Shown here: one piece after another, positions 26,860 through 36,270 of the stretch
How positions within the stretch are numbered: the first letter of the stretch is position 1
Layout: every line of letters starts with the position of its first letter
NCBI GenBank assembly: GCA_030428615.1
Contig: JAUIDN010000005.1
Coordinates: 1-64,000, forward strand
Reading direction: 5' to 3'
DNA: 64,000 nt
Source: Alphaproteobacteria bacterium
Lineage (GTDB): Bacteria > Pseudomonadota > Alphaproteobacteria > Sphingomonadales > Emcibacteraceae
Made by a program: the position numbers and the translations under genes
Notes under the pieces: generated by a model
What the model was told of the DNA's origin: nothing
Databases searched by the model: none
Seen by the model: the letters and a program-made list of their open reading frames with translations, nothing else

Positions 26860-27849
26860 ATGAATAAAAGTATAATTGTTTCTGATGTGGGGGGTACAAA
26901 CGGCCGCTTTGCCATTGCCGAATATTCCGACATGGATCAGAAACCTCAATTGCATTCTATTCAGGTTCTTTCCTGCAAAAAATACCCGTCCTTTTCAGAT
27001 ATGTTGGCCGACTATTTAGATCAGATCACCATCGACATCCCACAAATCGCGCGGTTCGCAGTCGCTGGCGAGATGACATCAAAGCAAGGAAACCTCTGGC
27101 ATTTTAATTGGGATATTCAGGCACGTGATCTTAAAAAACGCTTTGGTTTTAGGCGCGTCAAGCTGATGAATGATTATGAAGCACTGGTTAAGGTCATCCC
27201 TTATCTGACGGATGCAGACCTGCTTACGCTGACACCTTTTAAAAAGGGATTAAAAAAAGCCCCGTACAGCGTTTTTGGGGTTGGTTCCGGATTTGGTGCC
27301 GCCATCGGCATCCCAAGAAAGTCCGGACCAAAAGTTGTCTCCACAGAAATCGGCCATACATCATTTGCGCCGAAAACCGACCTTGAAAAAGACTTGCTTA
27401 ATTACCTGTCAAAAAATATGGATCATATATCCATCGAAACCTTGTTGTCGGGTCCCGGCATCGTCAGATTACATCATTACATAATGCAAAGAGACAACAT
27501 AATAACAGAAGAAAAAACCGCGCCCGAAATCACGCTATCTGCTGAACAAAAAACCGATGATCAGTGTGTAAAAACCGTTAATTTGTTTTTATCGATATTG
27601 GCAAGTGTCGCAGGCGATATCGCGATCGCACAGGGTGCGCGGGCCGGGCTTTATATCGGTGGCGGTATCATTCCAAAAATAACCAATATGATAAACGCTG
27701 ACAGTTTTCTTGAAAAATTCAATGATAAAGGGCCCATGAGGCCATATGCAGAAAAAATACCCGTTCATATTATAACAGCAGATATGCCCGCATTATTGGG
27801 AGCGGCAATTTTAAAAAGAAAAGATAAAGACACCGAAGATTTTTCTTGA
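26860..27849 (+). CDS. glk: Glucokinase, Glk family
   Basis: 329 aa. The phosphate-binding DVGGTNGRFAIAEY at residues 9-22, the catalytic NDYEALVK (Asp near 109), VFGVGSGFGAA and EIGHTSFAP show a bacterial glucokinase (PF02685), which phosphorylates glucose with ATP to glucose-6-phosphate. It is divergent from the SGLT-type symporter, forming a sugar uptake pair. A small gap of 64 bp separates it from the AsnC regulator. It is not a ROK kinase, as the CXCGXXGC zinc motif is absent. Confidence 0.9.
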   Translation: MNKSIIVSDVGGTNGRFAIAEYSDMDQKPQLHSIQVLSCKKYPSFSDMLADYLDQITIDIPQIARFAVAGEMTSKQGNLWHFNWDIQARDLKKRFGFRRVKLMNDYEALVKVIPYLTDADLLTLTPFKKGLKKAPYSVFGVGSGFGAAIGIPRKSGPKVVSTEIGHTSFAPKTDLEKDLLNYLSKNMDHISIETLLSGPGIVRLHHYIMQRDNIITEEKTAPEITLSAEQKTDDQCVKTVNLFLSILASVAGDIAIAQGARAGLYIGGGIIPKITNMINADSFLEKFNDKGPMRPYAEKIPVHIITADMPALLGAAILKRKDKDTEDFS

Positions 27850-27913
27850 CCAATAAGCTGAAAAATAATAATAAATCCTAAAATATTATCATTTATCCGG
27901 ATTTATTATCGAT

Positions 27914-28372
27914 ATGGACAACATAGACAAGAAAATTACCAAGATAATTCAGAAAGATGGACGCGCTTCCAGTGCAGAGATCGCAAAAGCCGTTGGTGTT
28001 TCAGTTTCAACAGCAAATGAACGGGTCAGAAAGCTTTCTTCATCCGGCACGGTTAAGGAGTGGCGCGCCGTTCTTGAACCCAATAAGGTCGGAATAAAAC
28101 TATGCGCCCTTATACTGGTTGACATGACATATGAGGGCGAAGATGAGGCAACATCTATCCTCGCGTCTTATCCCGAAATACAGGAAATTCATCATATCAG
28201 TGGCGCAAGGTCATACATGCTTAAGGTCCGGGTCGCAGATACTGACGCACTCCAGACATTCCTGAAAGAAAAAGTGAAACCAATCAAATCGATCATCCGC
28301 ACAGAATCTTTCATTGTGCTTGATACCGTAAAAGAAACCACAGAAGTAATTATAAACGGGGACCTGAAATGA
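27914..28372 (+). CDS. Lrp/AsnC family transcriptional regulator
   Basis: 152 aa. An N-terminal HTH (MDNIDKKITKIIQKDGRASSAEIAKAVGVSVSTANERVRKL) is followed by an AsnC effector-binding domain (IQEIHHISGARSYMLKVRVADTDALQTFL). It likely senses an amino acid and controls the two following genes, an FAD/NAD(P) protein and a gamma-glutamyltransferase. Its stop overlaps the next start by four bases (ATGA). Effector unknown. Confidence 0.88.
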   Translation: MDNIDKKITKIIQKDGRASSAEIAKAVGVSVSTANERVRKLSSSGTVKEWRAVLEPNKVGIKLCALILVDMTYEGEDEATSILASYPEIQEIHHISGARSYMLKVRVADTDALQTFLKEKVKPIKSIIRTESFIVLDTVKETTEVIINGDLK

Positions 28373-29943
28373 CCACACCAAAACACGTGGCGCTCATTGG
28401 GTGCGGCTTTACCGGCACCAGTGCATTTTATCAACTGGTCGATCAATATCCAATCGAAGAAATCACCATATTTGAATCGACCGGCATTTTCGGCCCTGGT
28501 TATCCGTACCGTGATGATGAGTGTCAGGATTATCTCCTCAATAACACAACGGACACACTTTGTTTAACGCCGGATAACAAACGGGCATTTCTCAATTGGT
28601 TAAGGACAAGGCCGGACCTCGTCCCGGAGGTTGAGGAGCGCGGGAACCTGCCCCGTGTATATTACGGCTATTTTCTGGAAGATGTGTTTAAATCAACAAT
28701 GACAAGCGCGGCGATAAAAAACATAAAAGTTAATCTGGTCGCAGAGGAAGTAACCGAGGTCGCAGAAGATGATAACGGAAAAGTGGCTATCACTTGGAAG
28801 GGTGGACGCACATCAGCCGACAAAGCAATATTGACCATCGGCCACTGCCCGAATAAGGATAACTATCCGAAGCCGGACAAGGGTTCAAAAGCACTTTATT
28901 TTTCAAATCATGTTAATGAAAAATCACTGGATAAAATTCCGATGGATGCTGAAGTCCATATATTAGGGGCATCATTAAGCGCATTTGACGTGGTTGGAAG
29001 GCTTTTTTCCCCGGACACCGGATGCCATTTTGAACGTGACAGTAACGGCCAATTAATATATCTGCCCGGCCCGAACGGGCGACGAGCCATACTTTGTTCA
29101 CGAAGCGGCAGATTAAAAAAAATGAAAAGCCGCAAAATAAAATCCGTCAAACGCGAACATTTTACATTATCCCACCTTTCGTCGCTAAAAATCGGTGAAG
29201 GGATTATGCTTAAAGATGTTGGCGATGCCTTAAAAAAAGACTGCGCCCTAAATGAAGGCAAGATCAATTGGGACGATATCATTGAACCTTACCGGCATTG
29301 CCAAACCGTTGATCAGGTTGATCAAAAAGCCGCCAAAATCCTTGAAAATGATTTAAGCGCCGCAATTGCAAGCGATGAACGAAATATTCTGGTTGATATA
29401 TTTGGTGATGCGGGTATTGAGATTTGGGACATGTTTGCCGCACGCCTTCTGTCACCTGACGAAGAAAAGAAGTTTCGAAGAAAATACGAGACGGCGACCC
29501 TTACATTCGAAGCATCCTGCCCGATTTCCACGGCGGAAAAACTGCTCGCGCTTCACCGCGCCGGTTGCCTTAAGATCATTAAAGGGGTGAGCACCGTCAG
29601 TTTCTCTTCAAATGACGGCGCCTACATTATTAACCATGAATTCGGAAGGGATCACGCCAGTATCCTTGTGAATACCACTGGCAGTGTGGACAGGGACGTC
29701 TTAAGTCCCTATCAACCCACGCTTATAAGAAACATGGCATCAAGCGGCCTTATGTCCCCCTATAAATGTGGCGGTGAAGCGATGTTGGGAACCGATGTTG
29801 ATATGGCGGATTTTCGCGTCACCGGTACAAACAATATTCATTTGGCCAGTATGCTGCTTTGGGGACCCGGTTTTTACACCAGTGGGGCCATTATTATGGC
29901 AACCATTGTTGACCGCATTTTAAAATCACTGTTTAATGAATAA
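28369..29943 (+). CDS. FAD/NAD(P)-binding protein (NAD_binding_9 type)
   Basis: 524 aa. An N-terminal dinucleotide-binding fold HVALIGCGFTGTSAFYQL (GxGxxG) is followed by IFESTGIFGPGYPYRDDECQDYLLNNTTDTLCL, the hallmark of FAD-NAD(P)-binding YdhS-like proteins. The C-terminal half contains VNTTGSVDRDVLSPY and GTDVDMADFRVTGTNNIHLASMLLWGPGFYTSGA. It is probably an oxidoreductase with unknown substrate. It is translationally coupled to the upstream AsnC gene and 16 bases ahead of a gamma-glutamyltransferase, so a role in amino-acid or thiol metabolism is plausible but not proven. Confidence 0.8.
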   Translation: MTTPKHVALIGCGFTGTSAFYQLVDQYPIEEITIFESTGIFGPGYPYRDDECQDYLLNNTTDTLCLTPDNKRAFLNWLRTRPDLVPEVEERGNLPRVYYGYFLEDVFKSTMTSAAIKNIKVNLVAEEVTEVAEDDNGKVAITWKGGRTSADKAILTIGHCPNKDNYPKPDKGSKALYFSNHVNEKSLDKIPMDAEVHILGASLSAFDVVGRLFSPDTGCHFERDSNGQLIYLPGPNGRRAILCSRSGRLKKMKSRKIKSVKREHFTLSHLSSLKIGEGIMLKDVGDALKKDCALNEGKINWDDIIEPYRHCQTVDQVDQKAAKILENDLSAAIASDERNILVDIFGDAGIEIWDMFAARLLSPDEEKKFRRKYETATLTFEASCPISTAEKLLALHRAGCLKIIKGVSTVSFSSNDGAYIINHEFGRDHASILVNTTGSVDRDVLSPYQPTLIRNMASSGLMSPYKCGGEAMLGTDVDMADFRVTGTNNIHLASMLLWGPGFYTSGAIIMATIVDRILKSLFNE

Positions 29944-29959
29944 ATCAGGGAGAAACATT

Positions 29960-31735
29960 ATGGATTTTACAAAAAGATTCTTTTTATTTTTTACACTTTT
30001 TATTATTTCCGCCTGTTCGGAGCAGGACGTCGCGACGAACAATGCGACCGAAGAAGTAAAACCAAAAGCGGTCGGGATCGTAGTTACCGCCAACCCGCTT
30101 GCCACCGAAGCCGGGCTTGAAATATTGCGGGCGGGCGGCAGCGCCATAGATGCCGCAGTCGCCGTTGAAGCCACACTTGGATTGGTTGAGCCACAAAGCT
30201 CCGGCCTCGCAGGTGGCGGATTTCTTGTTCATTATGACGCCGACACAAAAGAAATCGATTTTTATAACGGACGTGAAAAAGCACCGATGGGCGCAACAAA
30301 AAGCCTTTTTCTGGATGAAAATGGAGAACCGATCCCCAGCAGGGAAGCCAAAAATAGCGGGCGGTCCATCGGCGCGCCGGGTGCGGTAGCCCTTTTAAAT
30401 ATGGCACATAAAGATCATGGAAAGCTCGCCTGGCGTACTCTTTTCAATCCGGCTTTAGAATTTTCAGTAAATGGCTTTCCCGTATCCCCGCGCATGCATG
30501 ATTCGATCGTCGCCTATTCTGAATATTTTCACAGAACACCGGAAGAAGGCCCCACCGATCTTTATGAATATTTATTCACTGACGAGGGAGAACCGCTCCC
30601 GATCGGATATTTGTTAAGCAATCCGGAATATGCCGAAAGCCTACGGATTATTGCCAATGATCCGGCAGATTTCTACCGGGGCAAGATCGCCCAAGAAATA
30701 GCAGCAAAAGCGCAAGCCGCGCCAAATGGCGGCACCCTGTCTGTTGAAGATATCGCCAATTATACAGCCGTGAAGCGCGACCCGTATTGCAGCAGATACC
30801 GCAACACAACGCTTTGCGGTTCGGCACTTCCATCATCATGGGTTTCCGTTTCCATGGTCATGAGCCTACTTAATGAAGCGCCGGAATTTTCACCGGAGGG
30901 CGCTGATGATCCGGCAAACTGGACATTGCTTGCGGAAGCACTGCGAATTACATACGCCGACAATAACGAATTTATCGGCGATGATGATTTTGTTGATGTG
31001 CCGATCAAGGGACTGATGAGTGACGCTTACATCAAGGAACGGGCAAAGCTTATTTCACGCGAACGCGCAAACCCGGATATTAAGGCGGGTAACCCATGGG
31101 CTTATCAGGAAGAACCGGCGGCAATGCTTTACGGCAAGGATGCAACCCTTGATGATGTCGGGACAACCCATTTCGTGATTGTTGACGCCGAAGGCAATGC
31201 TGTATCCATGACCGCAACCGTAGAAGGATATTTCGGGTCACTTCGCATGGCGGGTGGTATGATTTTGAATAATCAGCTCACTGATTTTTCATTCAGATAC
31301 GAAGATGAAAACGGCAACCCGATCGCCAACGCCGTGGCGCCGGGCAAACGCCCCCGTTCGTCCATGTCCCCCACCATCGTGCTTGACGAAAATAATGATT
31401 TTCTAATGGCCGTCGGGTCTCCCGGTGGGCGTAACATTATTTCATATGTGGCAAAAACCGTTGTCGGGATCATGCGTTGGGGGCTTTCGCCGCAGGAAGC
31501 CATCGACCTTCCCAATATGGTCGCAAGAACAGAACAGATCCGTATCGAACGTAACCGGGCGAAACCGGAAATCATTCAGGCGCTTCGCGATTTTGGTTAT
31601 AATGTCTATGAATCTGAAGGGGAAATTTCCGGCCTGAGCGCCGTACTTAAATTGCCGGACGGCACATTGCAAGGCGGCGCCGACCCGCGCCGCGAAGGCA
31701 CCGTTGGCATACTGTATGATAACGAAATACAGTAA
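29960..31735 (+). CDS. ggt: Gamma-glutamyltransferase lipoprotein
   Basis: 591 aa. The signal peptide ends in a lipobox-like IISACSEQ, so the protein is likely anchored in the envelope. Family motifs follow: IVVTANPLATEAGLEILRAGGSAIDAAVAVEATLGLVEPQSSGLAGGGF in the large subunit, and the autocleavage/catalytic threonine in DDVGTTHFVIVD, then SPGGRNI at the acceptor site. It cleaves the gamma-glutamyl bond of glutathione or related peptides. ATG 29960 was chosen over the upstream start because it has a GGGAG ribosome site and opens the signal. A strong bidirectional terminator follows. Confidence 0.92.
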   Translation: MDFTKRFFLFFTLFIISACSEQDVATNNATEEVKPKAVGIVVTANPLATEAGLEILRAGGSAIDAAVAVEATLGLVEPQSSGLAGGGFLVHYDADTKEIDFYNGREKAPMGATKSLFLDENGEPIPSREAKNSGRSIGAPGAVALLNMAHKDHGKLAWRTLFNPALEFSVNGFPVSPRMHDSIVAYSEYFHRTPEEGPTDLYEYLFTDEGEPLPIGYLLSNPEYAESLRIIANDPADFYRGKIAQEIAAKAQAAPNGGTLSVEDIANYTAVKRDPYCSRYRNTTLCGSALPSSWVSVSMVMSLLNEAPEFSPEGADDPANWTLLAEALRITYADNNEFIGDDDFVDVPIKGLMSDAYIKERAKLISRERANPDIKAGNPWAYQEEPAAMLYGKDATLDDVGTTHFVIVDAEGNAVSMTATVEGYFGSLRMAGGMILNNQLTDFSFRYEDENGNPIANAVAPGKRPRSSMSPTIVLDENNDFLMAVGSPGGRNIISYVAKTVVGIMRWGLSPQEAIDLPNMVARTEQIRIERNRAKPEIIQALRDFGYNVYESEGEISGLSAVLKLPDGTLQGGADPRREGTVGILYDNEIQ

Positions 31736-31752
31736 ATTTTATAAATCCACTA

Positions 31753-31811
31753 TCCCCGTGCAACCGGCTTATCCATTTTTGTCTAATCCCTTTGCACGGG
31801 GAACTATTTTT
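31753..31811. terminator. Bidirectional terminator between ggt and the NTF2 lipoprotein
   Basis: An 11-bp stem TCCCCGTGCAA / TTGCACGGGGA (31753-31763 and 31792-31802) is followed by ACTATTTTTC on the plus strand. It separates two convergent genes, ggt ending at 31735 and the lipoprotein ending at 31821. Confidence 0.75.
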
Positions 31812-31820
31812 CATTATTCT

Positions 31821-32363
31821 TTAGTTTAACTTCGCAAAATTTGAAAATCCTTCGCCCCTGTCATCGTTCCATGCCATGGATGTAATTTTCCATTCATCAC
31901 CGATTTTCATCAATTGAATGCTGTTGACACCGACGGCAAAGGGTTCGGCGTCACCCGCATCAAAACGGGCTTCATAATAGGAAACCCTATGAGCGATACG
32001 TCCGAAAATTTCAGTTTTTGAATGGATTTCCCGGTCTTCAAGCTGCGTGATCAGCCCGTCTGAAAATTGCCTGTTAAAATGGACTATAAAATCATCGACC
32101 GGAAGCATTAACGGCTCCGGATCGTTGTAATTTATAAGGATGCCGTGATCGATAAACAACGGCTTTAATTTATGCATATTTGGCTCTTCCCCCAGTTTGA
32201 AACTGATGGCGTTGAATAATGCTTCAATGGTTTTTTCGATGGCCTGCTGTTCCATATCCGTTGACGTCATGATGTCTTCCCTATGGTTATTTTGATCACA
32301 CGCCCCCAAAATAGAAATAATCATTATCCCTGAAATAATTTTAATCAAGAAATCGGTATTCAT
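31821..32363 (-). CDS. NTF2-like putative lipoprotein
   Basis: About 180 aa. A signal peptide with lipobox ISILGACDQ is followed by an NTF2/SnoaL-type cone fold (IEKTIEALFNAISFKLGEEPNMHKLKPLFIDHG, VNSIQLMKIGDEWKITSMAWNDD). No catalytic residue is recognised. The start lies in GGAGGAGAGGATGATG; ATG 32363 and 32366 are equally usable. It converges with ggt across a terminator, and tRNA-Arg follows 88 bp upstream. Confidence 0.6.
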   Translation of the reverse strand: MNTDFLIKIISGIMIISILGACDQNNHREDIMTSTDMEQQAIEKTIEALFNAISFKLGEEPNMHKLKPLFIDHGILINYNDPEPLMLPVDDFIVHFNRQFSDGLITQLEDREIHSKTEIFGRIAHRVSYYEARFDAGDAEPFAVGVNSIQLMKIGDEWKITSMAWNDDRGEGFSNFAKLN

Positions 32364-32451
32364 CATCCTCTCCTCCATATTACAGTAAATTCTATCAGAG
32401 TGGATTGATTGCCACAAATCACTATGCTACAAGGTCATTCGCTTTTTGGAT

Positions 32452-32528
32452 GGTCCCGTAGCTCAGGTGGATAGAGCGCAAGATTCCTAATCTTGAGGCC
32501 ACAGGTTCGAATCCTGTCGGGATCACCA
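32452..32528 (+). tRNA. tRNA-Arg (CCT)
   Basis: A 77-nt cloverleaf. The acceptor stem GGTCCCG / CGGGATC pairs with one G-T, the D arm GCTC..GAGC and the T arm CACAGGTTCGAATCCTGTC with GTTCGAATCC are typical, and the anticodon loop TTCCTAA between CAAGA and TCTTG gives anticodon CCT. CCA is encoded. It is on the plus strand between two minus-strand NTF2-like genes. Confidence 0.95.
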
Positions 32529-32545
32529 TTTCATGATCGGATGGG

Positions 32546-33016
32546 CTAACCTTCCTTCGGAAAGCATTTTTCCGGGGTGTGCGTATCAATCAGATAAGCA
32601 ACTTTCCACCCGTCTGCATGTTTTACCAACGTGAACTGATTGACCCCGCAGGAACGAAGCTCGCCGTCTATAGCAATGGTAAAGGGGGCCCAGGCAACTG
32701 CAAGCGGCCCTTCAACATGAATTTCAACATCGAATATCTGCTCATCCGCCTGCCCAGGTTCAAGCGTAGCGACCCATCCAATCCAACCCGCGGAATCCCC
32801 GCGTGTAACCGGTTTATCAAGCGAAATTCTGTCAAGTGATGTATCCGGCAGCAAAAGCATCTTCAGGGTTTCATCATCTCCTGCCCGCATGGCGTCAAAC
32901 ACCTGATCCAGGATCGCCCGAACCTCTGCTTTTTCTTCTGCTGTTCCGGCGGCTTGCGAAATTGTTGCGGCAAACAACATTGCCAATATGATGACCGCTT
33001 GAAGGGCTTTTCTCAT
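32546..33016 (-). CDS. Secreted NTF2/SnoaL-like protein
   Basis: 156 aa. A cleavable-looking signal peptide (MRKALQAVIILAMLFAATISQAAG) precedes an NTF2-like fold (VRAILDQVFDAMRAGDDETLKMLLLPDTSLD, AVAWAPFTIAIDGELRSCGVNQFTLVKHADGWKVAYLIDTHTP). It is the kind of small putative periplasmic lumazine-like NTF2 protein annotated as nuclear transport factor 2 family. Function unknown. It resembles the lipoprotein at 31821 in fold only. It is not part of a clear operon with the RND genes, which lie on the same strand. Confidence 0.75.
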   Translation of the reverse strand: MRKALQAVIILAMLFAATISQAAGTAEEKAEVRAILDQVFDAMRAGDDETLKMLLLPDTSLDRISLDKPVTRGDSAGWIGWVATLEPGQADEQIFDVEIHVEGPLAVAWAPFTIAIDGELRSCGVNQFTLVKHADGWKVAYLIDTHTPEKCFPKEG

Positions 33017-33094
33017 TTGCTTTTTCCTTGTTCAGTTGCTTCTTAAAATCATATTAGCAATCCGATATTTTGACAAGACATATGCGTCAGCCCG

Positions 33095-36000
33095 TCATTC
33101 CCCTATCGCGGGCTCCTGATTTCTGCGTGGGATTGGTTCACGATTTTTATGGAATATTTTCTCAACAGCGATATAGAACATCGGCACAAAGAAAATCGCC
33201 AGGAAGGTCGCCGCGAGCATCCCGCCCATCACCGCAATCCCGATCGCATTCTGACTGCCTGAACCGGCACCGGTTGCTGTTGCAAGCGGCGTTACGCCAA
33301 GCACAAACGCCATGGATGTCATGATAATCGGTCTGAACCGTCGTCTCGCAGCCATAGCTGTGGCCTCCATAAGACTTGCACCGTCTTCGTGCATTTCCTT
33401 GGCGAATTCAACAATCAGGATGGCATTTTTTGACGCAAGTCCGACAGTCGTCAATAGCGCCACCTGAAAATACACATCATTGGCAAGACCGAAGATTTTT
33501 GTCGCGATCACCGCTCCCAAAACGCCCAGAGGCACAACAAGCATCACCGCAAACGGTACCGCCCAGCTTTCGTAAAGCGCGGCAAGACAGAGGAATACCA
33601 CGAGCACCGAAATCGCATAAAGCGCCGGTGCCTGAGCGCCTGTCAAGCGCTCTTCATAAGAAAGACCCGACCATTCGATACCGATCCCTTCCTGCAAGCC
33701 ATCAACAATTTTTTCCATTTCATCCATAGCAACACCAGAACTCACGCCCGGGGCGGGAGAGCCTTGAATATTAATTGACGCAATGCCGTTAAAACGTTCA
33801 AGTTTTGGTGACCCGTATTCCCAACGGATAGTGGAGAAATTATTAAACGGGATCATTTCACCCTGATTATTTCGAACATGCCATTCATAAATATCTTCCG
33901 GCATCATGCGATAATCGGCATCTGCCTGAATATAAACACGTTTAATCCGCCCATTATCAAGAAAATCATTTACGTAACTTGAACCCCACGCAATCTGCAA
34001 CGTGCGGTTAATATCGTCTAGTGACAGGCCGAGCGCTGATGCTTTTTCGCTATCAATGTCAATTTTTAATTGCGGCACATCATTAAGTCCATTGGGGCGC
34101 ACCCCGAAAAGAAGCGGGTTTTGCGCCGCTGCACCAAGAAGTTGATTACGCGCGTTCATAAGAGCTGCATGGCCCAACCCCGCACGGTCAACCAGGTGGA
34201 AATCAAATCCGGAAGCATTGCCAAGCTCCTGAATGGGCGGCGGGAAGAATGTAAATGCCATCGCGTCTTTAACCTGCGACAGCGCACCCATCGCCTGACC
34301 AAAGATCGCAAATACACTTTGATCCGGCCTTTCGCGCAAGGACCAATCTTTAAGTCCAATAAAGCCCATACCATTATTTTGCGCCTGACCAGCAAAGCTA
34401 AAGCCCGTTACAGTAAACAAATGCTCAACATTTTCGGCCTGACCTTCAAGAAAATAATCTTCGATCTCCGCTATACTTTCCAGCGTTCTTTCAGCCGTTG
34501 CACCAGGGGGTGTATTGATTAGCATGAACATGATTCCTTGGTCTTCGTTTGGTAGGAACGATGTTGGCAATGTCGAAAATATATAGATAAGCCCCGCTGC
34601 CAATGCAGAATACACCATAAAGAACCTTGCAATTCTGCGGGCCATATAAGACGTGCTTTTCTGGTAAAAATCACGCACTTTATTGAAATTGCGGTTAAAA
34701 GCACCGAAAAAGCCTGTTTCAGCACGTCTTTGCCCGCCTTCATTTTTAAGAAATGTTGCACAAAGTGATGGCGAAAGTATCAACGCCACAAATACTGATA
34801 ATGTCATCGCGGCGACAATGGTAATCGAAAATTGACGATAAATCACACCCGCCGAACCGCTAAAGAAAGCCATTGGAATAAATACCGTCGAAAGAACGAT
34901 AGCAATACCCACCAATGCACTTGTTATCTGATCCATTGATTTTTTTGTTGCTTCTTTCGGCGACAGGTTTTCTTCGCTCATGATGCGTTCAACATTTTCC
35001 ACCACGACAATCGCATCATCGACCAGAAGACCGATAGCAAGCACCATCGCAAACATCGTGAGGGTGTTTATCGTAAAGCCAAATGCGGATAATACCGCGA
35101 AAGTACCAAGAAGCACGATGGGAACCGCGATCGTCGGAATAAGGGTCGCCCTGATATTCTGAAGAAATAAGAACATGATGATAAACACAAGCCCTACCGC
35201 TTCCAGAAGGGTGATAATCACGGATTCAATGGAAAGTTCAATATAGGGTGCCGTATCATACGGGAATATATATTCAACGCCTTCCGGTAAAAACTCTGCT
35301 AGTTCAGCAACCCTTTCCTTAACGGCTTGGGCAGTTTCAAGCGCATTGGCCCCCGGGGTCAAACTAACGGCAAGCCCCGCAGCAGGCTGACGCTTGTAAC
35401 GTACGATCATTGAATAATTTTCTGTCCCCAGTTCAAGCCGTGCCACATCACGGAGCCTTACCTGCGAGCCATCGGTATTGATCCTTAGAATAATGTTGCC
35501 GAAATCTTCAACCGTTTGCAGACGGGATTGAGCCGTAATTGTTGCATTTAGTTGTTGCCCGGAGAGCGCTGGAAGCGCCCCTACCTGCCCTGCGGAGACA
35601 TCTGTATTCTGCACTCTGACAGCGTTTTGAACCTCAACAGGTGTCAGGTTATAACTAAGAAGCTTTTCCGCATTGAGCCATATTCTCATGGCATGCTGGG
35701 CGCCGAAAACCTGCGTGCTACCTACACCATTTACACGGGAGAGTTGGTCCTGAAAGGTTGAAACTGTAATATCACCGATATCTGATTGGGTAAGACTATC
35801 ATCGCTGGCATAAAGACCAACAACAAGCAGAAAGTTCCTCGTAGCCTTGGCCACCGTCAACCCCAGAGCCTGCACCTCCTGAGGAAGCTGCGTAAGTGCC
35901 CCCTGCGCTTTATTTTGGGTCTGTACCTGTGCAATATCCGGGTCGGCATCAGGTTCAAAAGTAAGCGTAATAATGGATGACCCATCAAGACTGTTTGAAG

Positions 36001-36235
36001 AAAAATAACGCAGTTTATCAATCCCAACCAGACGTTGTTCAATGACCTGCGTCACAGCATTTTCTACCGTTTCGGCGGAAGCCCCAGGATAAAATGCAGT
36101 AATGGAAATAGTCGGCGGCGCCACCTGCGGATATAATTCAATAGGCAACCCGCGGATGGAAAGAACCCCCGCCAACATCACGACGATTGCTATCACCCAC
36201 GCAAAAACGGGTCGTTCAATAAAAAATCGTGCCAT
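33095..36235 (-). CDS. RND efflux pump, inner-membrane transporter (AcrB/MexB type)
   Basis: 1046 aa, typical HAE1 length. The opening MARFFIERPVFAWVIAIVVMLAGVLSIRGLPIELYPQVAPPTISI is characteristic, with the proton-relay aspartates in the fourth helix GLLVDDAIVVVENVERIM, and PNEDQG, GFSFAGQAQNNG (substrate-pocket strands). The protein trimerises and exports drugs or other amphiphiles with the upstream periplasmic adaptor and an outer-membrane TolC-type channel, which is not encoded here. It follows the adaptor gene by 35 bases and is controlled by the TetR at 37585 through the dyad at 37533. Confidence 0.95.
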   Translation of the reverse strand: MARFFIERPVFAWVIAIVVMLAGVLSIRGLPIELYPQVAPPTISITAFYPGASAETVENAVTQVIEQRLVGIDKLRYFSSNSLDGSSIITLTFEPDADPDIAQVQTQNKAQGALTQLPQEVQALGLTVAKATRNFLLVVGLYASDDSLTQSDIGDITVSTFQDQLSRVNGVGSTQVFGAQHAMRIWLNAEKLLSYNLTPVEVQNAVRVQNTDVSAGQVGALPALSGQQLNATITAQSRLQTVEDFGNIILRINTDGSQVRLRDVARLELGTENYSMIVRYKRQPAAGLAVSLTPGANALETAQAVKERVAELAEFLPEGVEYIFPYDTAPYIELSIESVIITLLEAVGLVFIIMFLFLQNIRATLIPTIAVPIVLLGTFAVLSAFGFTINTLTMFAMVLAIGLLVDDAIVVVENVERIMSEENLSPKEATKKSMDQITSALVGIAIVLSTVFIPMAFFSGSAGVIYRQFSITIVAAMTLSVFVALILSPSLCATFLKNEGGQRRAETGFFGAFNRNFNKVRDFYQKSTSYMARRIARFFMVYSALAAGLIYIFSTLPTSFLPNEDQGIMFMLINTPPGATAERTLESIAEIEDYFLEGQAENVEHLFTVTGFSFAGQAQNNGMGFIGLKDWSLRERPDQSVFAIFGQAMGALSQVKDAMAFTFFPPPIQELGNASGFDFHLVDRAGLGHAALMNARNQLLGAAAQNPLLFGVRPNGLNDVPQLKIDIDSEKASALGLSLDDINRTLQIAWGSSYVNDFLDNGRIKRVYIQADADYRMMPEDIYEWHVRNNQGEMIPFNNFSTIRWEYGSPKLERFNGIASINIQGSPAPGVSSGVAMDEMEKIVDGLQEGIGIEWSGLSYEERLTGAQAPALYAISVLVVFLCLAALYESWAVPFAVMLVVPLGVLGAVIATKIFGLANDVYFQVALLTTVGLASKNAILIVEFAKEMHEDGASLMEATAMAARRRFRPIIMTSMAFVLGVTPLATATGAGSGSQNAIGIAVMGGMLAATFLAIFFVPMFYIAVEKIFHKNREPIPRRNQEPAIGE

Positions 36236-36270
36236 AATATTTATCCTAATACGCTGTTATTCCTGTTGCC

